64,000 nt of DNA from Chaetoderma sp. LZ-2023a (GCA_034401795.1 CM067369.1:139140496-139204495); one strand, 5' to 3'. Counted from the stretch's first letter, positions 12,714 to 27,276 are shown. Translations and numbers: made by a program. The notes: generated from the letters alone by a model not told the origin.

Positions 12714-15700
12714 TCATGGAGATTTAGTTATATACAGATGGCCTTCCAGGTCAGTTCGCTTCAAATGAAGGGCATAGCAGAGAGCACGTGTGATTCTGGA
12801 TACTTTTTGATAGTTCTCTGCAGACAGGTTGATATCGGAGCAGGTGAAAGGTTTGGAGTGGTCCAAGATTAGTTGAGCCACGTTTTCTGGGTCAGCAATC
12901 AGCCTATCATATGCTACTAGGTCGATCTCCTGGAGTACAACAAAGCGGATATCTTCTAGATACGGTTTTCTGGATTCCATCAGCATTGGACAAGTTACGT
13001 CTTCTTTTGTTAGCCGACAAAACTGGCATGTGTCAGGTGCAGCAAACTGGTTAAAGCGACTACGATTAGCTTGTAGAATGTAAGTATCAACCAGGAGTTT
13101 CGCTTTTATCGTGGCACGTCTTACATCTCTTGTTGTGTTATCAGTAGAGCTCCAGACATGGTGGACACGGTTCACTGAGCAGTCGAGAACGTTAAGATAC
13201 TTGAGGGTGGATCTTGTGCTTGTGTCATTCTTCCAGGCTTCATGAACAACTTTATTAACCTGTGTGTCTACTGCTGCTTTCCACTGAGGTTTTGAAGGGA
13301 TGCTGTCAATCAGCTGGTAGATACTTGGAAGGTCATACTTAGAGAGTAGGTGTTGACATCTCATAAACCAGCTGCTGCTTCTGATACTCTTTACAGCTAA
13401 CTGTCTCGCAGCTATTTGATACTCTACCATCTCTCGGTTTCTGAGTATGTTTCCTAAGAAGTTCAGTTTTCTGCAGTCTATCTCAGCTTCTATAGGTCTT
13501 ATGCCCAGTAAGCAAAGTGTTGCTGTTGAGGATGTACACTTTGAAAGGGATTGGAGTTGCCAGAGAATTTTGCGTTGGAATTGCTCCATGAGATTAATCT
13601 CGGTTTGGTTCATTTCCAGAGTTTTTAGACCAAAGAGTAATCTTGGGCGACAGTAGATTTTCCATACATGCGCAGCTAGTGCAGGAGACATTCCGCCATT
13701 GCCGTGCAGTCCAGCTCCCATCAAGGAGTACAGCGTTCTCCATGCCATTTGAATCCTCTTCTGCACATTTTCTTTACCCCGTAGGGAACGTTCTATACCT
13801 AGATGTGTTTCACACTTTGATTCAACGATTTGTTTTTCTCCTAGCTGTATTTTGGGCATTTCCTTTGGTCGTTTGTTAAGAAAGATAAGAGCACTCTTTT
13901 CTGGATTGATAGAGTACCGTTCCTGATTGGTGTAGTGGTGGACAACATTGAGAATCTCTTGGAGATGATTAGTATCGCGTGCGAGAATGGCAATGTTATC
14001 AGCGCAAGTTGGTGCTGAGCAATTAATGTGTCCAATTTTTTATCCGACTTGCATATCCTCAATCATATGTAGGAGATTGTTGTTGAATAGTTTATAATGG
14101 ATGGTGGAAAGGATTCCACCCTGGCGTACTCCCTGCTGGATCTGTAGAGGTGAGGAAATTCGGCCCCTAAGCTTGACCACAGTTTCGGCATCAGCATAGA
14201 GGTCATGGATGGTTCCCCAGAGTGATTGTTCGACTCCGCTGATGTATATCTTACGAAGGAGTGAAGCGTGCCAAACTACATCAAACGCCTTGCAGGCATC
14301 TAGCGTGACCATAGCCATTTGTTCCTGGTTGTCCTTGGCCTCGTTCACAACCTCTGAAATGATCAACGCTGTGTTGTTGGAGGACGATCCCTCTGTGACT
14401 CCTCTCTGCCACATGGACTGAATGTTATCGTGGTTATGTTTGGTTCGGTTTAAAAGCAGTTTCTCAAGTATCTTCCCGATTAATGACAGGACCGTAATCA
14501 CCCTACAATTTGTTGCTAGTTTACTATCTTTATCTTTCTTGATGACAGGTGTTAATATTCCTTGCTTCATGTCACGTGGAATGTGTCCCTTTGAGAGAAT
14601 ATAGTTCATTAGAATTGCTAAGTGATCAAATACTGCTGCCGGGGCATGCTTCAGATGCTCTGCAGTTAGTCCTTGATAATCCGGAGCTTTATTGTTCTTA
14701 AACCCAGCTACGATTTCCCTGAGCTCTAATTCTGTTACAGGCTGATTCTGTTTTTTCTGGTTACGACACAGGTCTTCAATTACGATGAGATCGTTCTCCA
14801 CTAAGGTCTTATAGGCTTCGTCGAACGCTGCATCTTGAAGAGGACTGGCCAGTGCACCAAAGTGTTCCTTAAATGCCACTAAGATATCAGCCTCATCAGT
14901 ACACATTGTTCCATGATGTATAAGGTGGTGGATTCCATTATTGCCTAGAGTACGTTGTTTTGCGATTAGGTAGAAGAAGGTTTGTCTGTCATATTCGTGT
15001 GCCTCCATGATCTTGTTGCAGTGGTCACTCCATTTCTGCCTGTTCATCAGTCGTATAGCTTGCCTTAATGCCCGCCTAGCATCTTTTCGCCTATGGTTTG
15101 CAGCATTATCATTCTCAATTGACTTGCCTTCAAGAATCCATATCCTGTGTGCTTTTTTACTTATAGTGGCCAGGGCATTTAAAGTTGGGGTCCATATTTT
15201 GTTGTTGTTTGGGCGCTTCCTTGTTCTGTCCTTGACTGAACACACAGAAGCCTGGAGAGAAGCACTGTGCATGGCACCTGAGAGTGTCTTTACCATCATA
15301 TGTGCTGCTAGATTACTTTCTATTTCCGGGGTTTTGCCAGATAGGATGCCATCAACCATCTCTTTGTACTGCTCAACATCACACTTTCTCCAGTGAATTC
15401 TCTCAGTGATATGGTCTGTCTGGAGATGCATTTTAGATTCTTGTGCTTTACCTACCTTCTTGTGGGTGTTGAAGGTAACTGCAGCTGTAAGTATCACATC
15501 AGTATGATCTGAGAGGTTCAGTGGATGTTTTGGAGGTATCGTGACTTGTTTGGCCATAGGCTTGGACCTGCCAGACAGCAGCCAGTAATCTATTTGTGAT
15601 GATAGCTTTCCACTTTCAGAACAGAATGTAGGTTTGATAGGGTAATTCTGAGGAAGATGTATATCATGCTCACACATTAAGTCTTTTAGCTTTTCGTCTC

Positions 15701-16357
15701 TAGGGATCCCTTTATCTCTATGAGCTGATGCATTTATGTCGCCACCTATTATGATGAGATGAGTTCCTTAATAGTTTTCTATAAGTTCATAAATTTCATC
15801 CAGGACTGCCTCAAAGTCGCGTTCGGATTGAGCATTTCCACGTGAAGGCATGTACACATTAATAAGGTAGATTGGCAATTCTGTAAGTATTTCTAATGCC
15901 ACGATCCTATGACTTCCCTCATCTGTATTTCTGATGTACTGGTCCAAACGATGGCTGTCCCACTGTAGCCTCTTGGTGCCTGAACTGGTGGTATTGGATC
16001 ATCATCGTCAATACACTTGGCATGGAAGTTGCCTTTGCTGTAGACCTTTGTTAGTACTTCTTCCACCCTGTACCTGTAGAGCCAGTGCTCCTGCAGTAGG
16101 ATGATTTCGTTATTCTTTGAGAGCATATGAAGGTAACCAATATTCGTCTCAGCATTCTTTGCGTTCAGTGTTGCAATATTAATCAGGCGATGACCATCTA
16201 TAGCCGCTGCACTCGATGCGTGTTCTTCCTGAGCTGGTTGGCTTTGCTCAGGTGGATCTGCCATTGGCAGACTTACAACAGGCAGATCACTTGTGGCACT
16301 GCTCATAGGCTTGCCTATTTGAACTGTATCATGGGTTGAGATTGTGTTGGTACCCAT
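12714..16357 (-). pseudogene. LINE endonuclease-RT polyprotein, inactive
   Basis: The N-terminal part (16357-15893) carries the endonuclease start NIATLNAKN and the catalytic-Glu motif LLQEHWL. After a nonsense codon at about 15768-15770 and a frame change, the endonuclease continues with GGDINASAHRD, SQIDYWLLSG and NLSDH. The frame 15677-12714 is continuous apart from one TAA at 14040-14042. RT motifs are KAFDVVWHASLL near 14270 and QQGVRQGGILS near 14120. The active-site motif reads CADN instead of the usual ADD (codons at 13995-14000), so the second catalytic Asp is Asn. The C-terminus has CQFC near 13020, but the His and last Cys of the usual CCHC finger are not evident. The copy is dead on several counts. 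Confidence 0.82.
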
Positions 16358-16370
16358 TGTTGGATTTGGG

Positions 16371-18549
16371 CTACAGTGCGGGGGCGGCAGGAAGTAGCTG
16401 CTGCAGATATGAGCCTGTCGAATACGGGTGTGGTATGATTGGCCTTGCTAGGGACTGTCGTTGTACAGTAGGTTGGAGATGAGTCATGGGAAACATCATG
16501 TTTATCATTGGAGGTCTGTCCCGTACAGCCTGTTGACGCTGGTAGTTTGGCGGACGTACTGCAGGGGCAGCTTCTTGTTGGCTGATAACCGGTGGAACAA
16601 GATATGGATAACCTTGAGGCCATACTGGGCGTGTCTCCAAGGACCGGAGATCTGGTTTACTGTCGTCATAGTGACATGTTGTCGCTTTTTCTGTGGTGTT
16701 GTCTTTGGCTGGCTCGTATATCGCTTTTTCTGTTTTTTCCAGTGGCCCACCTCTAAAAAATGATGCCGTTGATCTGGTTGCAGGTTCCGGCACTGGTTGG
16801 ATATCTGTTTAGTATGCAGTGGCCGTGAGTGAGGTAGTGAGTCAGCATCCTGTTGGTCTTGCTGGGAATCGTCACTGTTAGTACGTGGGCTGCGCCATGC
16901 AGGTGGAGACATGCCGACTTCGTCCGTTCTGCCAGATGTTTTTTCAGCGGGCTTTTGCTGCCATGCTTTGGTCTTTCGAGATTGGTTAGTCGACTAGTTG
17001 ATATGCATTGCTTTTAGGCGGGGAAGAAGTATTCTGTCACCTGCATGGCTGTTGTGATGGGGTCTCTCAGAAGCGGTATTTTGTGTTGAATGACTGCGCT
17101 GCAGGTTCTGATACCGATCAGGTGATTGGTTGTTATGTGATGTGTACTGACCAGATGATGTCATTCTAGTGCTGTCCTGTCTACCATAACACGGTTCTTC
17201 AGCAATAGTCTGGGATGGCCTACCATGAGGGAACTGGTTATATTGTGTGCTATGCTGGTGTTGGGGTGGCCACCGAGGTGGAGTACTAGTATCATAAGGT
17301 CCTGGTGCTACACGTACATGCTGGGGGTAGTTCTGAGCATCAATTTTGCCTTGGGGGGAAGCCTGTACAGAGACGCATCTCGGTTAGGTGATCTATATGC
17401 TTGTGGCTGTGCTAGGTTTGTCACTACTCCTGGAATGTTGCTTGAATTCTGATGAGCACCGCAGTGCTGACAAGGTGCACACGTCTGACTACTGAGAGGC
17501 CTTTGTTTAAGTTGAGTCTCTAGGTGATATACTCTACTTTCTAGCATTTTCATTTCCAGATCAGACACCCTTGCAATAAGATACTGCATTGATCCTCCAT
17601 CTTCTACTTCGTTGGGTCTAGTGTGAATGTTACCACGACACTCACTGTTACAGCAGTGTCGATTCGACCAAGGCATGTTCTCTGGCTGCGTGGAGGCTTC
17701 TGGTGTGGCAGCTGCTTTCAAGAGAAGCATCCTATTACTTTTCTTTAGCTCTTCAATTTTGTTCTCCATGATGGTGATATAAGACTGAGAGTATGTGTTT
17801 TGTTCTAGATTGTGCTTCAACTCAAATTCTTTGGCTGCAGTTTTCTTTTCCAGGTCCCTGAGGCGCTTTTCCCTGCTCGCTAGTAGTTTCTCTCTGTGCT
17901 TTAGCTCGTTTTCCTTTTATGGTACAATCGTCATTAATCAGGATTCTTGCTGGTATATTGCGTTCTGTTGGATTATGCTTATCTGAAGAGTGTTCCACAT
18001 CTTGCATGTCTAGTGGCTGCTCATTAAGCATTGCCTCTAATGATGTAGTCGTTGGGTCTGCACCACTACATGGTAGATCAGCAGAGGCATGTCCAGGTTC
18101 TAGGGATGGACTTGTATTTACTACGATGGAAGAGGGAACATGATCGACACACACTGGACCATCACTATGAAGTAGTTCCAGGTCACTGGATTCTCTATGG
18201 GTTGGTGCTGTCTCAGAGTTTGTATCGGTAGAACATATCTCTAGACTGGAAGTATTCATCCATGGTGATGCCTTGAGCAGGTGCTCTGGTTGCTTACAGG
18301 TCACACATCTGTATAAGCATTCTGGGTCTGCTAATACAGGGTCATCGTCTTGTAATTTCGCACAGCTGGCATGTGTCCAAGACTGACAGAAGGAGCATTC
18401 TACTGCTAAGTGGTCGCACTGGACGATGTAATTGCATATCTGGCATGTAGCTTCATCAACATTATGTCTCAAGGGAGAACAAGACACATTGTGGATATCT
18501 GTGCAATGGGATAATGGTTCATTTCCACGAACCTCAAGCGCCAGTAAAT
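16371..18549 (-). pseudogene. LINE ORF1: PHD finger and coiled coil
   Basis: At 18487-18290 there is a PHD-type zinc finger: CQIC, then ECSFC, then WTHASC, then YRCVTC, giving the Cys4-His-Cys3 order. Such fingers occur in ORF1 proteins of some LINE clades and probably bind nucleic acid or chromatin. A low-complexity Ser/Pro/Asp linker follows, then (17820-17308) a Glu/Lys-rich coiled coil (MENKIEELKKSNRM) with a second Cys/His group (HCCNSECRGN; CAPCQHCGAH). A Pro/Gln-rich stretch (16793-16371) leads to the endonuclease. The pieces lie in different frames, so there are frameshifts near 17820 and 17000. The first piece overlaps the end of the upstream gag-like frame and opens after a stop near 18566. 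Confidence 0.6.
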
Positions 18550-19293
18550 TATCGCAGTGTGATTACATGCATAGGTATGTGTACGTTTATCACGACTTAC
18601 ATTCTTCTCCAATTTTCTGTCACCCCCAGCTGCCTTCTTGATGGTTTCATTTATCTGTTGAGCTGTAACAGGTTGTTTACTCAGGAAATCTTCAAGAATC
18701 GGGATATGGCGTAATCTGAACACCTTGATCACGTGAGGGCCATTTACCAACATCTTTGAACTTGTGTTATACATGTTGATTGTGAATTGTTCCTGCCTGC
18801 CAAATGCGCCAGCAGAGGTACGGTTATACATCCTTAGCTGCTCTTCTACTGTTAGATTGGACTCCTCTCGGATTGAGGTAAGCTTAGCAATATGGGTTTT
18901 ATATGTACATCTGGCAGCACCACAGTAGAATTCGATGAGGAAGTTCTTAGCAACTTCATAGGCTCCTGCACTCATGATTAACACCAGCTGCCCGTCATGG
19001 CTACCATCTTTAACCAAGACCTGGATTGCTGGGGCATGGGCAGCCAGTAGCTTCTTCTTGATTGCTTTACCCCAATTCAACATGTATTCTTTCTGTTCTG
19101 TGCCACTATGGTCTGGGCCCTTGTTAGAGGCTCTCTCAGGGTTTGGGGAGTATATAGCTGGTGGCGGAGCAGCACTACCCGTCTTTGATCGGGTCATTTT
19201 CACATTAGCAGTCGCAGAGCCTAGTTGGTTGTTGTCTGCTAGCTTTTTTGTTTGCGAGTGAGTTTGTGATGTTGAAGTCACCAGCGCCATCAT
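18469..19293 (-). CDS. LINE ORF1 N-terminal gag-like region
   Basis: This frame of 274 codons starts MMALVTSTSQTHSQ and has a basic, Ser/Pro-rich N-terminus. A compact domain follows from about residue 65 (EYMLNWGKAIKKKLLAAHAP, then LVLIMSAGAYEVAKNFLIEF, then TVEEQLRMYNRTS). I do not recognise the domain; its place just upstream of the PHD part in the same LINE makes an RNA-binding gag-like role likely. The last 30 or so codons overlap the next frame and look out-of-frame, so the true junction to the PHD part is probably a frameshift near 18560. Confidence 0.45.
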   Translation of the reverse strand: MMALVTSTSQTHSQTKKLADNNQLGSATANVKMTRSKTGSAAPPPAIYSPNPERASNKGPDHSGTEQKEYMLNWGKAIKKKLLAAHAPAIQVLVKDGSHDGQLVLIMSAGAYEVAKNFLIEFYCGAARCTYKTHIAKLTSIREESNLTVEEQLRMYNRTSAGAFGRQEQFTINMYNTSSKMLVNGPHVIKVFRLRHIPILEDFLSKQPVTAQQINETIKKAAGGDRKLEKNVSRDKRTHTYACNHTAIIYWRLRFVEMNHYPIAQISTMCLVLP

Positions 19294-20163
19294 TTGATTA
19301 ATGTCAATTAACTATAATGCTATTTCAATGTTCAGAAATAAATGCAGATCAGAATACTATGAAGTTACGTGTTCTATTATGATTTAGTTGCGCGGTAATA
19401 ATTAAGATAGTTGAGGGATAAATACGCGGATGATGTTCATGATAATAAAAATGTTGTTTCTTCGCCAATATCACAGATTATGGTATGCCACTTCCGGTGA
19501 TCCGTATGCTATATGTACCCGGTAGTCCGGTAAATAAATTATGTCAAAACATGGTCGTCATTAATGATTAAGCAGCAGCATCTTGCCTGTTTTGCTAGAG
19601 AAATGTCTAAAATTATTTTGACAGGGAGTTTAGGTAGATCTACAAGTTCTTTATTTATTAAATTCTTTCGACATTTACTAGCATACTTCCTCGTGACTGA
19701 ATCTATGAGCGATTCACAACGTTGACTGACGTAGTATAGTACAGTCGGGACATAAATCTAAAGTTTTTATAATGCGTTGTGATAAACAAAATCACGGCAA
19801 TAATGTTAGAGTATGAAACACTTTAAAAAAAACGCAATATCGTTATACGTAATGTTGAATGTCTGACGTCATTTTGACAAATGTATCCATCGCTACATTA
19901 TTATTACGTCACGCTATGGTTAACAAATGACGTCATGAATCCACCACGTAAACAAATTAATACTTTAACGGTAAAAGTTCACCCTAAACATGCAGATCAC
20001 AATTTATTAATGTCAAACGGAATATAAAAAATAAGCTTCCTCACAACTGTCACTGCTAGCAACCAAATACTAAAGTTAAGACACATTAAAACTAATATAA
20101 ACTTATAAAAGCAGTGCCTAATCTGTCTTCTTAATTTTTCACAACTTCATCCGATGACGTCAC
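19294..20163 (-). other. LINE 5' leader, shared with 37.97-38.33 kb
   Basis: Non-coding sequence upstream of the LINE ORF1. The distal part (about 19800-20163) is clearly homologous to 37965-38324, including the blocks CGTTATACG, ACGGTAAAAGTT and the terminal ATCCGATGACGTCAC. The homology stops at that TGACGTCA palindrome in both copies, which probably marks the 5' end of the transcribed unit. TGACGTCA is also a CRE/ATF-type site, so an internal promoter is possible. Confidence 0.5.
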
Positions 20164-20482
20164 TTCTTCTTCATGATTCTAGCAACAAACTGATTTGGTT
20201 ATGATGTAAGTAATCTTCTGTACATATTTGGAATAGAAGACATTGCTGCCTTATGCAGAAAATTCTCCCACAAATTCCACTAGGTCCAGAATATTCAGCA
20301 GTACCGGTACCTTTTGTTTTATGTAGACAATATGTCAAACCGGAGAGTAGAGGCAGGGCAAGAGCAGTAATATCAGTATTGTTAACAGGTGGTTCTTCAT
20401 GATGAATTGCTGGTAATTGCTGTGGTGTCTGGGCGCATGCAGGTGCAGTAACTAATATATGAGTGAGGTCCAATTACTCGAT
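20164..20482. other. Unassigned, between two LINEs
   Basis: The 100-codon minus frame at 20171-20473 has no recognisable domain. The stretch lies between the 5' end of one LINE and the 3' end of the next and may be the 3' untranslated region of the latter. Confidence 0.3.
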
Positions 20483-22499
20483 TTAGTACTTATTAATGAA
20501 CATTTGTTTAATAATATGTTTGCAGGAATTCTGACTAATAATCCGTGTACGTGTGTTCGTATCTGTGTTATTCCAGAGTTTTGTAGCTTGAAAGGATGGT
20601 TTTTGTTTTGAGATTTCCATTCTGTTGTATTCTGTGTGAAAGTTGTGTCTAGATCTGGTGTTGTATGCGTGTATTTCAGTGCTTAGGTTAAAGAGAGAAG
20701 ACAGTGAATTTGGTAGATTACCTTTGAAAAAATCTTTTATTATTGTATATAATTGGAGATTACCAATATCTTATAGTTTTAATAAATTTTCTGTCTTGTA
20801 AACATTTTGGGCCTCTCCTGTTTGTGCAAAAAGTTTAATGGTTTACTTTTGAAGTGATTTTAGTCTTGCCAGTCTGATCTTATATGTATTAGTCCAAATA
20901 GTGTTGCAATAAGTAATGTGTGGGAGTATTAACGTGCAATATAGTGTTTTTAGTATGTTAGGTGGTAAGTATGATTTAAGTCGTCGCATTATCCCAATGT
21001 TTCTTGCCACTTTAGATGTTACAATCTCTATATGTTTCTCCCAGGTTAGATCTTTATCCAGGTAGACACCTAAGAATTTAGCAAACTCAGCCTCTTGTAT
21101 TTCCTGATTATCAATGTACAATTTTGGCAAGTCATTTTTCTTTAGTTTTCTAGACTTTGTAAAGAGCATGTAATTAGTTTTCCCGACATTCAGTGATAGT
21201 TTATTTACTTTAAACCAATTTATTACTTTTTCCATTTCTTCATTTACATTTTTATATAGTGTTTCTATATTCTTGTTGTGGCAAAAAGCATTGGTGTCAT
21301 CGGCAAACAGTATTAATGAAAGGTGCTGACAAACATTGGGTAAATCATTCATATATATTAAAAACAGGAGAGGTCCAAGTACTGATCCCTGCGGGACACC
21401 ACAGACTAGGTTTTCATTGCTAGAGCATGCCCCATTGTATTGTACGCACTGTACTATGTTTGATAAATAACTTGTTATCCAATTTAGGGCAATTCCTCTC
21501 ACTCCATAATAAGATAGTTTTTTTTATTAGAATCTTATGATCAATTGTGTCAAAAGCCTTAGAAAGATCAAGAAATATGCCATGAATATGTTCTTTGTTT
21601 TCTAGAGAATTTGTTATTTTATCCAACATATCTATCAGAGCCAGCATTGCGGAGTGGTTTTGTCTAAAACCATATTGCGCTTTATAGAGAATAGAATATT
21701 TATTTAAGAAATGTATCAGTCTATTGTAGAAAAGTCTTTCTAGAAGTTTAGAAAATAGTGGAAGTACTGAGACGGGCCGGTAATTAGTGAAGTCAGAAGA
21801 GTCCTTGGATTTATATATTGGTGTCACCCGTGCTACTTTTAGTCGAGATGGGAATATACCCTGCACCAGGGAAAGATTACAAATGTGGTTCAATGGGATT
21901 AATATTTGTGAGAGACAGTTTTAAAAAATGTTCCATTTAAAATTATCAATGCCTGCACTTTTGTTCAGGTTGATTTGCATTAAGATTTTTTAGATTTCAT
22001 CTGTGTTAGTAGGATTTAGAAAAACTGAGGATTGATAGCTGCCTGTCAGATAATCTTCTATATTTGTACTAGAGGTATTCCTAATTTTTTCCGATAGGCT
22101 GGGTCCAATGTTGATAAAATATTCATTAAATTTATTTGCTATATCTTGGTTGTTGGTTAAAACTTTGTCATTATATATGAATCTTGATGTCTCTGATTTC
22201 TTGTTTTGTTTATTCAGTAGAGACTTTATTAACTTCCACGTTTCTTTGATATTGTCTTTCTGATTGATGAATTTATTATGGTAATGATTGATTTTGGCTC
22301 TCCGGATTACTTGGTTTAGTCTGTTTTTATATTGAGATTCATTGTACTTTGTAGGGTGCTTGATAAATGTTAAGTACAGTGTGTTTTTCTTATGACAAGC
22401 AGCTATCAATCCCCTAGTTAGCCATGGTTTAGTCGGGTTTCGTTTAAATTGTTTAGCTGTTTTTAGTGGAAAGGCGTGATCATATATATCTGTGCACAC
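20483..22499 (-). pseudogene. LINE reverse transcriptase, broken
   Basis: The linker before the RT starts at 22499 (KPWLTRGLIAACHKKN). RT motifs are visible: NYRPVSVLPLFSKLLE near 21770, LDLSKAFDTIDHKIL near 21560, CGVPQGSVLGPLLF near 21400 and ILFADDTNAF near 21310, with all catalytic residues intact. A typical C-terminal motif (HAYNTRSRHNFH, then FQATKLWN) is readable near 20640-20570 beyond the first stop. Breaks are in-frame stops between 21893 and 21990, a frameshift in the T run near 21513-21520, and a stop at 20843. The aspartates survive, so loss of function came from frame damage and truncation. Confidence 0.78.
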
Positions 22500-22538
22500 A
22501 GTATGGAATGTGTTGTAGGCATCTTCACATGACTGACA
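20483..22538 (-). mobile_element. 5'-truncated Jockey/CR1-type LINE
   Basis: A minus-strand LINE lacking its endonuclease. It starts abruptly near 22538, where a SINE-like sequence abuts, and runs through the reverse transcriptase to a C-terminal region ending near 20483. The protein is distinct from the LINEs at 1.2-4.1, 12.7-20.2 and 29.5-32.9 kb, so it is a fourth group. Confidence 0.75.
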
Positions 22539-22700
22539 ATCAAGCGTTCACCTCTGCCGCGAAAATCGAATCCAAATGTTACGGGTTCGATCCCGCACTT
22601 AGGTGTAAAAACCTGTGCAGTTACCTGTCCTTCTGAGGGGACGTAAAGCAGTAGGTCCCGTCTCGTGTGGTGTCTGTGCCATGGGGGACGTAAAAGTACT
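22538..22700 (+). mobile_element. tRNA-derived SINE, 5'-truncated
   Basis: A tRNA-like head (AAGCGTTCACCTCTG, then a B box GGTTCGATCCC at 22584-22594) is followed by a central block with TGTCCTTCTGAGGGGACGT and GGTCCCGT near 22626-22662 and a second GGGGACGTAAAAG at 22684. This layout of tRNA head plus conserved central domain is known from metazoan SINE families and is common in molluscs. The A box is not recognisable, so RNA polymerase III transcription of this copy is unlikely. It is not a functional tRNA gene. Confidence 0.6.
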
Positions 22701-24768
<2,068 letters not shown>

Positions 24769-25335
24769 ATATTACAGGAGCAATGCCACTTTTCAATTCA
24801 ATGTAATACTTACCAAACAAGTCCCACAAGTCCATCAAAACATCCTTATACTATTGTAATATAGTATCCTTATCATAACATATTTCTGCTGATAGTGATT
24901 GTCTTCATTAAATCTAACTCAGTGCATGTTTTCAGTCCTGATATCACTGGGGATTTTACATCAGGAACCTAGTACGCTATATCTGGTATGGAGTTCCATC
25001 GGCTTCACAATCCAACAATGTCATACTGACAATGAGTACCCTCTGGAATCACATTTTTTTCACCATACAATTTGGGTTTTTTGCATATTTCCTTTGACAA
25101 GGAGCTACTTAAGCACACTAAAGGAAATACATTACCTTCAACACCTATGTCAAGTTTAAAATTAGCAGTATGTCAATGGAAATCAATGGAAATCAATGGA
25201 AATCTTGTGTTGAATATTACAGTAATAGACGTGTGTTCATACCGAAAAATATTAAATGGGATGAAAGCAAAGTTTATGTGATAAATTAATAATCTGAAAT
25301 AGATAAAATATATATGGGTAGAGCACACATGTATA
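24769..25335. other. No gene seen
   Basis: No recognisable gene. A short three-fold GGAAATCAAT repeat lies at about 25176-25205. Confidence 0.4.
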
Positions 25336-27240
25336 TTTTCCGGATCGGTTGACATGGGATGAATATGCATTCGGAGATGATAAAAACGTCCACAACCAAA
25401 TTAAAAGTGATCCGCATTGGAAGGAACTGCAACAGGATCCGGACAGCCTACAATAATCATCAGATTATCATCCTGCTTCACTTTCATCCTGACAAATGTA
25501 AGCCAATGCCCATGGAAAGAACACCGATTAATGAAGAGGTATTCTAGCTCACGTGGGTATACACTGGTCCATTGTATTGCTCCACTCCATTCCACCGCGT
25601 GTACAGGAACCATGGGAGGGCTGGTTAGCTATGGTTCTCGGGGTTACGGATCCCGTATCGCGACTCTCCAGAAGGTACAAAGACCAGCTTCTAGAGCCGG
25701 AGGAACGATAACATTCCAGTGGGGCCGTGCGACCATTGCTGCTGAGATTGAACCTCACGGTCTCATCCCACCTGTTCGTGTCACCTGTATGTCGGTCCAT
25801 TAACTAATGTAAAAGTCTGGACATGATGATATAATTAAAAGTAAATGACTATACCAACAATGGTACTCGTTTGCTAGTAGATGAGCAAAATAATACAGTA
25901 CATAGAACCAACTGGTGTTCTTTCTACGTGGGCTCGCTGAAATATTGTATTTAAAATGTTTGGTTGGCTCTACATCTTGGCCACATTTCTAATATACTGG
26001 ACATGAGTTTAATATGTGACTGGATCTCATACAACTCCAGCAATGGACAGGCTGACTGTAGCTCGCCGGGTAGTGTTGGGCCGTTCCGGTGTATTATGTT
26101 GACTCGCCCTGCCACAAGTGCATGACGAGTGATGATGCTGGTTAGCATCCGGTCTCGGGGTGACGGACCTTGTACCTTTTCCGGATCGGTTGACATGGTA
26201 TGAATATGTGTTCAGAGATGATTAAAACGTCTACAACCAAATTAAACGTGATCCGCATTGGAAGGAACTGCAACAGGATCCGGACAGCCTACAATAATCA
26301 TCAGATGAATTCCTGCTTCACTTTCATCCTGACAAATGTAAGCCAACACCCGTGGAAAGAACACCCATTAATGAAGAGGTATTGTAGCTCACGTGGGTAC
26401 GCACTGGTCCATTGTATTGCTCCACTCCATTCCACCGCATGTACAGGAACCATGGGAGGGCTGGTTAGCTATGGTTCTCGGGGTTACGGATCCCGTATCA
26501 TGACTCTCCAGAAGGTGCAAAGACCAGCTTCTAGAGCCGGAGGAACGATCACGTTCCAGTGGGGCTGTGCGACCATTGCTGCCGAGATTGAACCTCACGG
26601 TCTCACCCAACTGTTCGTGTCACCTGTATGTCGGTCCATTAACTAATGTAAAAGTCTGGACATGATGATATAATTAAAAGTAAATGATTATACAAACAAT
26701 GGTACACGTTTGCTAGTAGATGAGCAAATAATACAGTATATAGAACCAACTGGTGTTCTTTCTACGTGGGCTCGCTGAAGGTACCACACAGATTTGTAAA
26801 TCCGTAGAGGTATCCCTGCAAGGGAGCATCGCAACGAGGCTACTTGAATAGTTTAATACGTCCAGTGGTCAATCCTAGTGAAGCTATAATTAATGTGATG
26901 CACGCTGGTTTACGTGAAGACGGATCAGATGATTTCCGAAGAATTCATAGGCCACCGTCTTATGTAGGTCCAAAGACACTGACTTGGTAGTTTCCGCTTT
27001 ATTTATGCGATCATTCTGCTAAAGTCTAACCTACCACTAGTTGTTAGATACGTTTCCAAGCTTTGGCGGCAAGTGGCAGGGATTCCTAACTATCTATTGA
27101 CACATATGTCTAACTGGCGAAGATGCCCAGTTTCCCGAAGATCGTCCCGCATAGCATCTTCCTCAGAAAGACAGCGGGCATACATGTTATGGAGTGACAG
27201 CTCCCGAATCATATGATGATCCGGTCACCATTGCACCACA
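25336..27240 (-). repeat. Duplicated ORF1/leader fragment
   Basis: Three blocks are also found at 33040-34260 in the same order. Here the middle block occurs twice (about 25336-25941 and 26178-26779, near-identical, both ending TTTCTACGTGGGCTCGCTGAA), giving a tandem duplication with a period of about 840 bp. On the minus strand each copy encodes the start of a zinc-knuckle ORF1 (HTGDTNRWDETVRFN in the 25.5-kb copy). The knuckle itself (CWSC, four residues, H, four residues, C) is readable at about 26050-26000. The block at 26780-27240 matches 33570-34260 (AGGTACCACACAGA; GTGAAGACGG). Confidence 0.65.
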
Positions 27241-27245
27241 CCCAC

Positions 27246-27276
<31 letters not shown>

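Larger units (their letters stand above)
12714..20163 (-). mobile_element. Long LINE with PHD-finger ORF1
   Basis: This is a near full-length minus-strand non-LTR retrotransposon of about 7.4 kb. From its 5' end it has a leader (20163-19294), an ORF1 region (19293-16371) with a gag-like part, a PHD-type zinc finger and a coiled coil, then an endonuclease (16357-15600), a reverse transcriptase (15000-13860) and a long C-terminal domain ending at 12714. The GVRQGGILS variant of the RT motif and the long post-RT domain set it apart from the CR1/Jockey-like elements elsewhere in this window. The clade is uncertain; I/Nimb-like elements are candidates. Confidence 0.75.

Noticed and set aside
20171..20473. 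100-codon minus-strand gene
   Set aside because: No recognisable domain, and it sits in the gap between two LINEs.
22561..22600. tRNA gene
   Set aside because: Only a B box is present; no A box, acceptor stem or cloverleaf could be drawn. It fits a SINE head.
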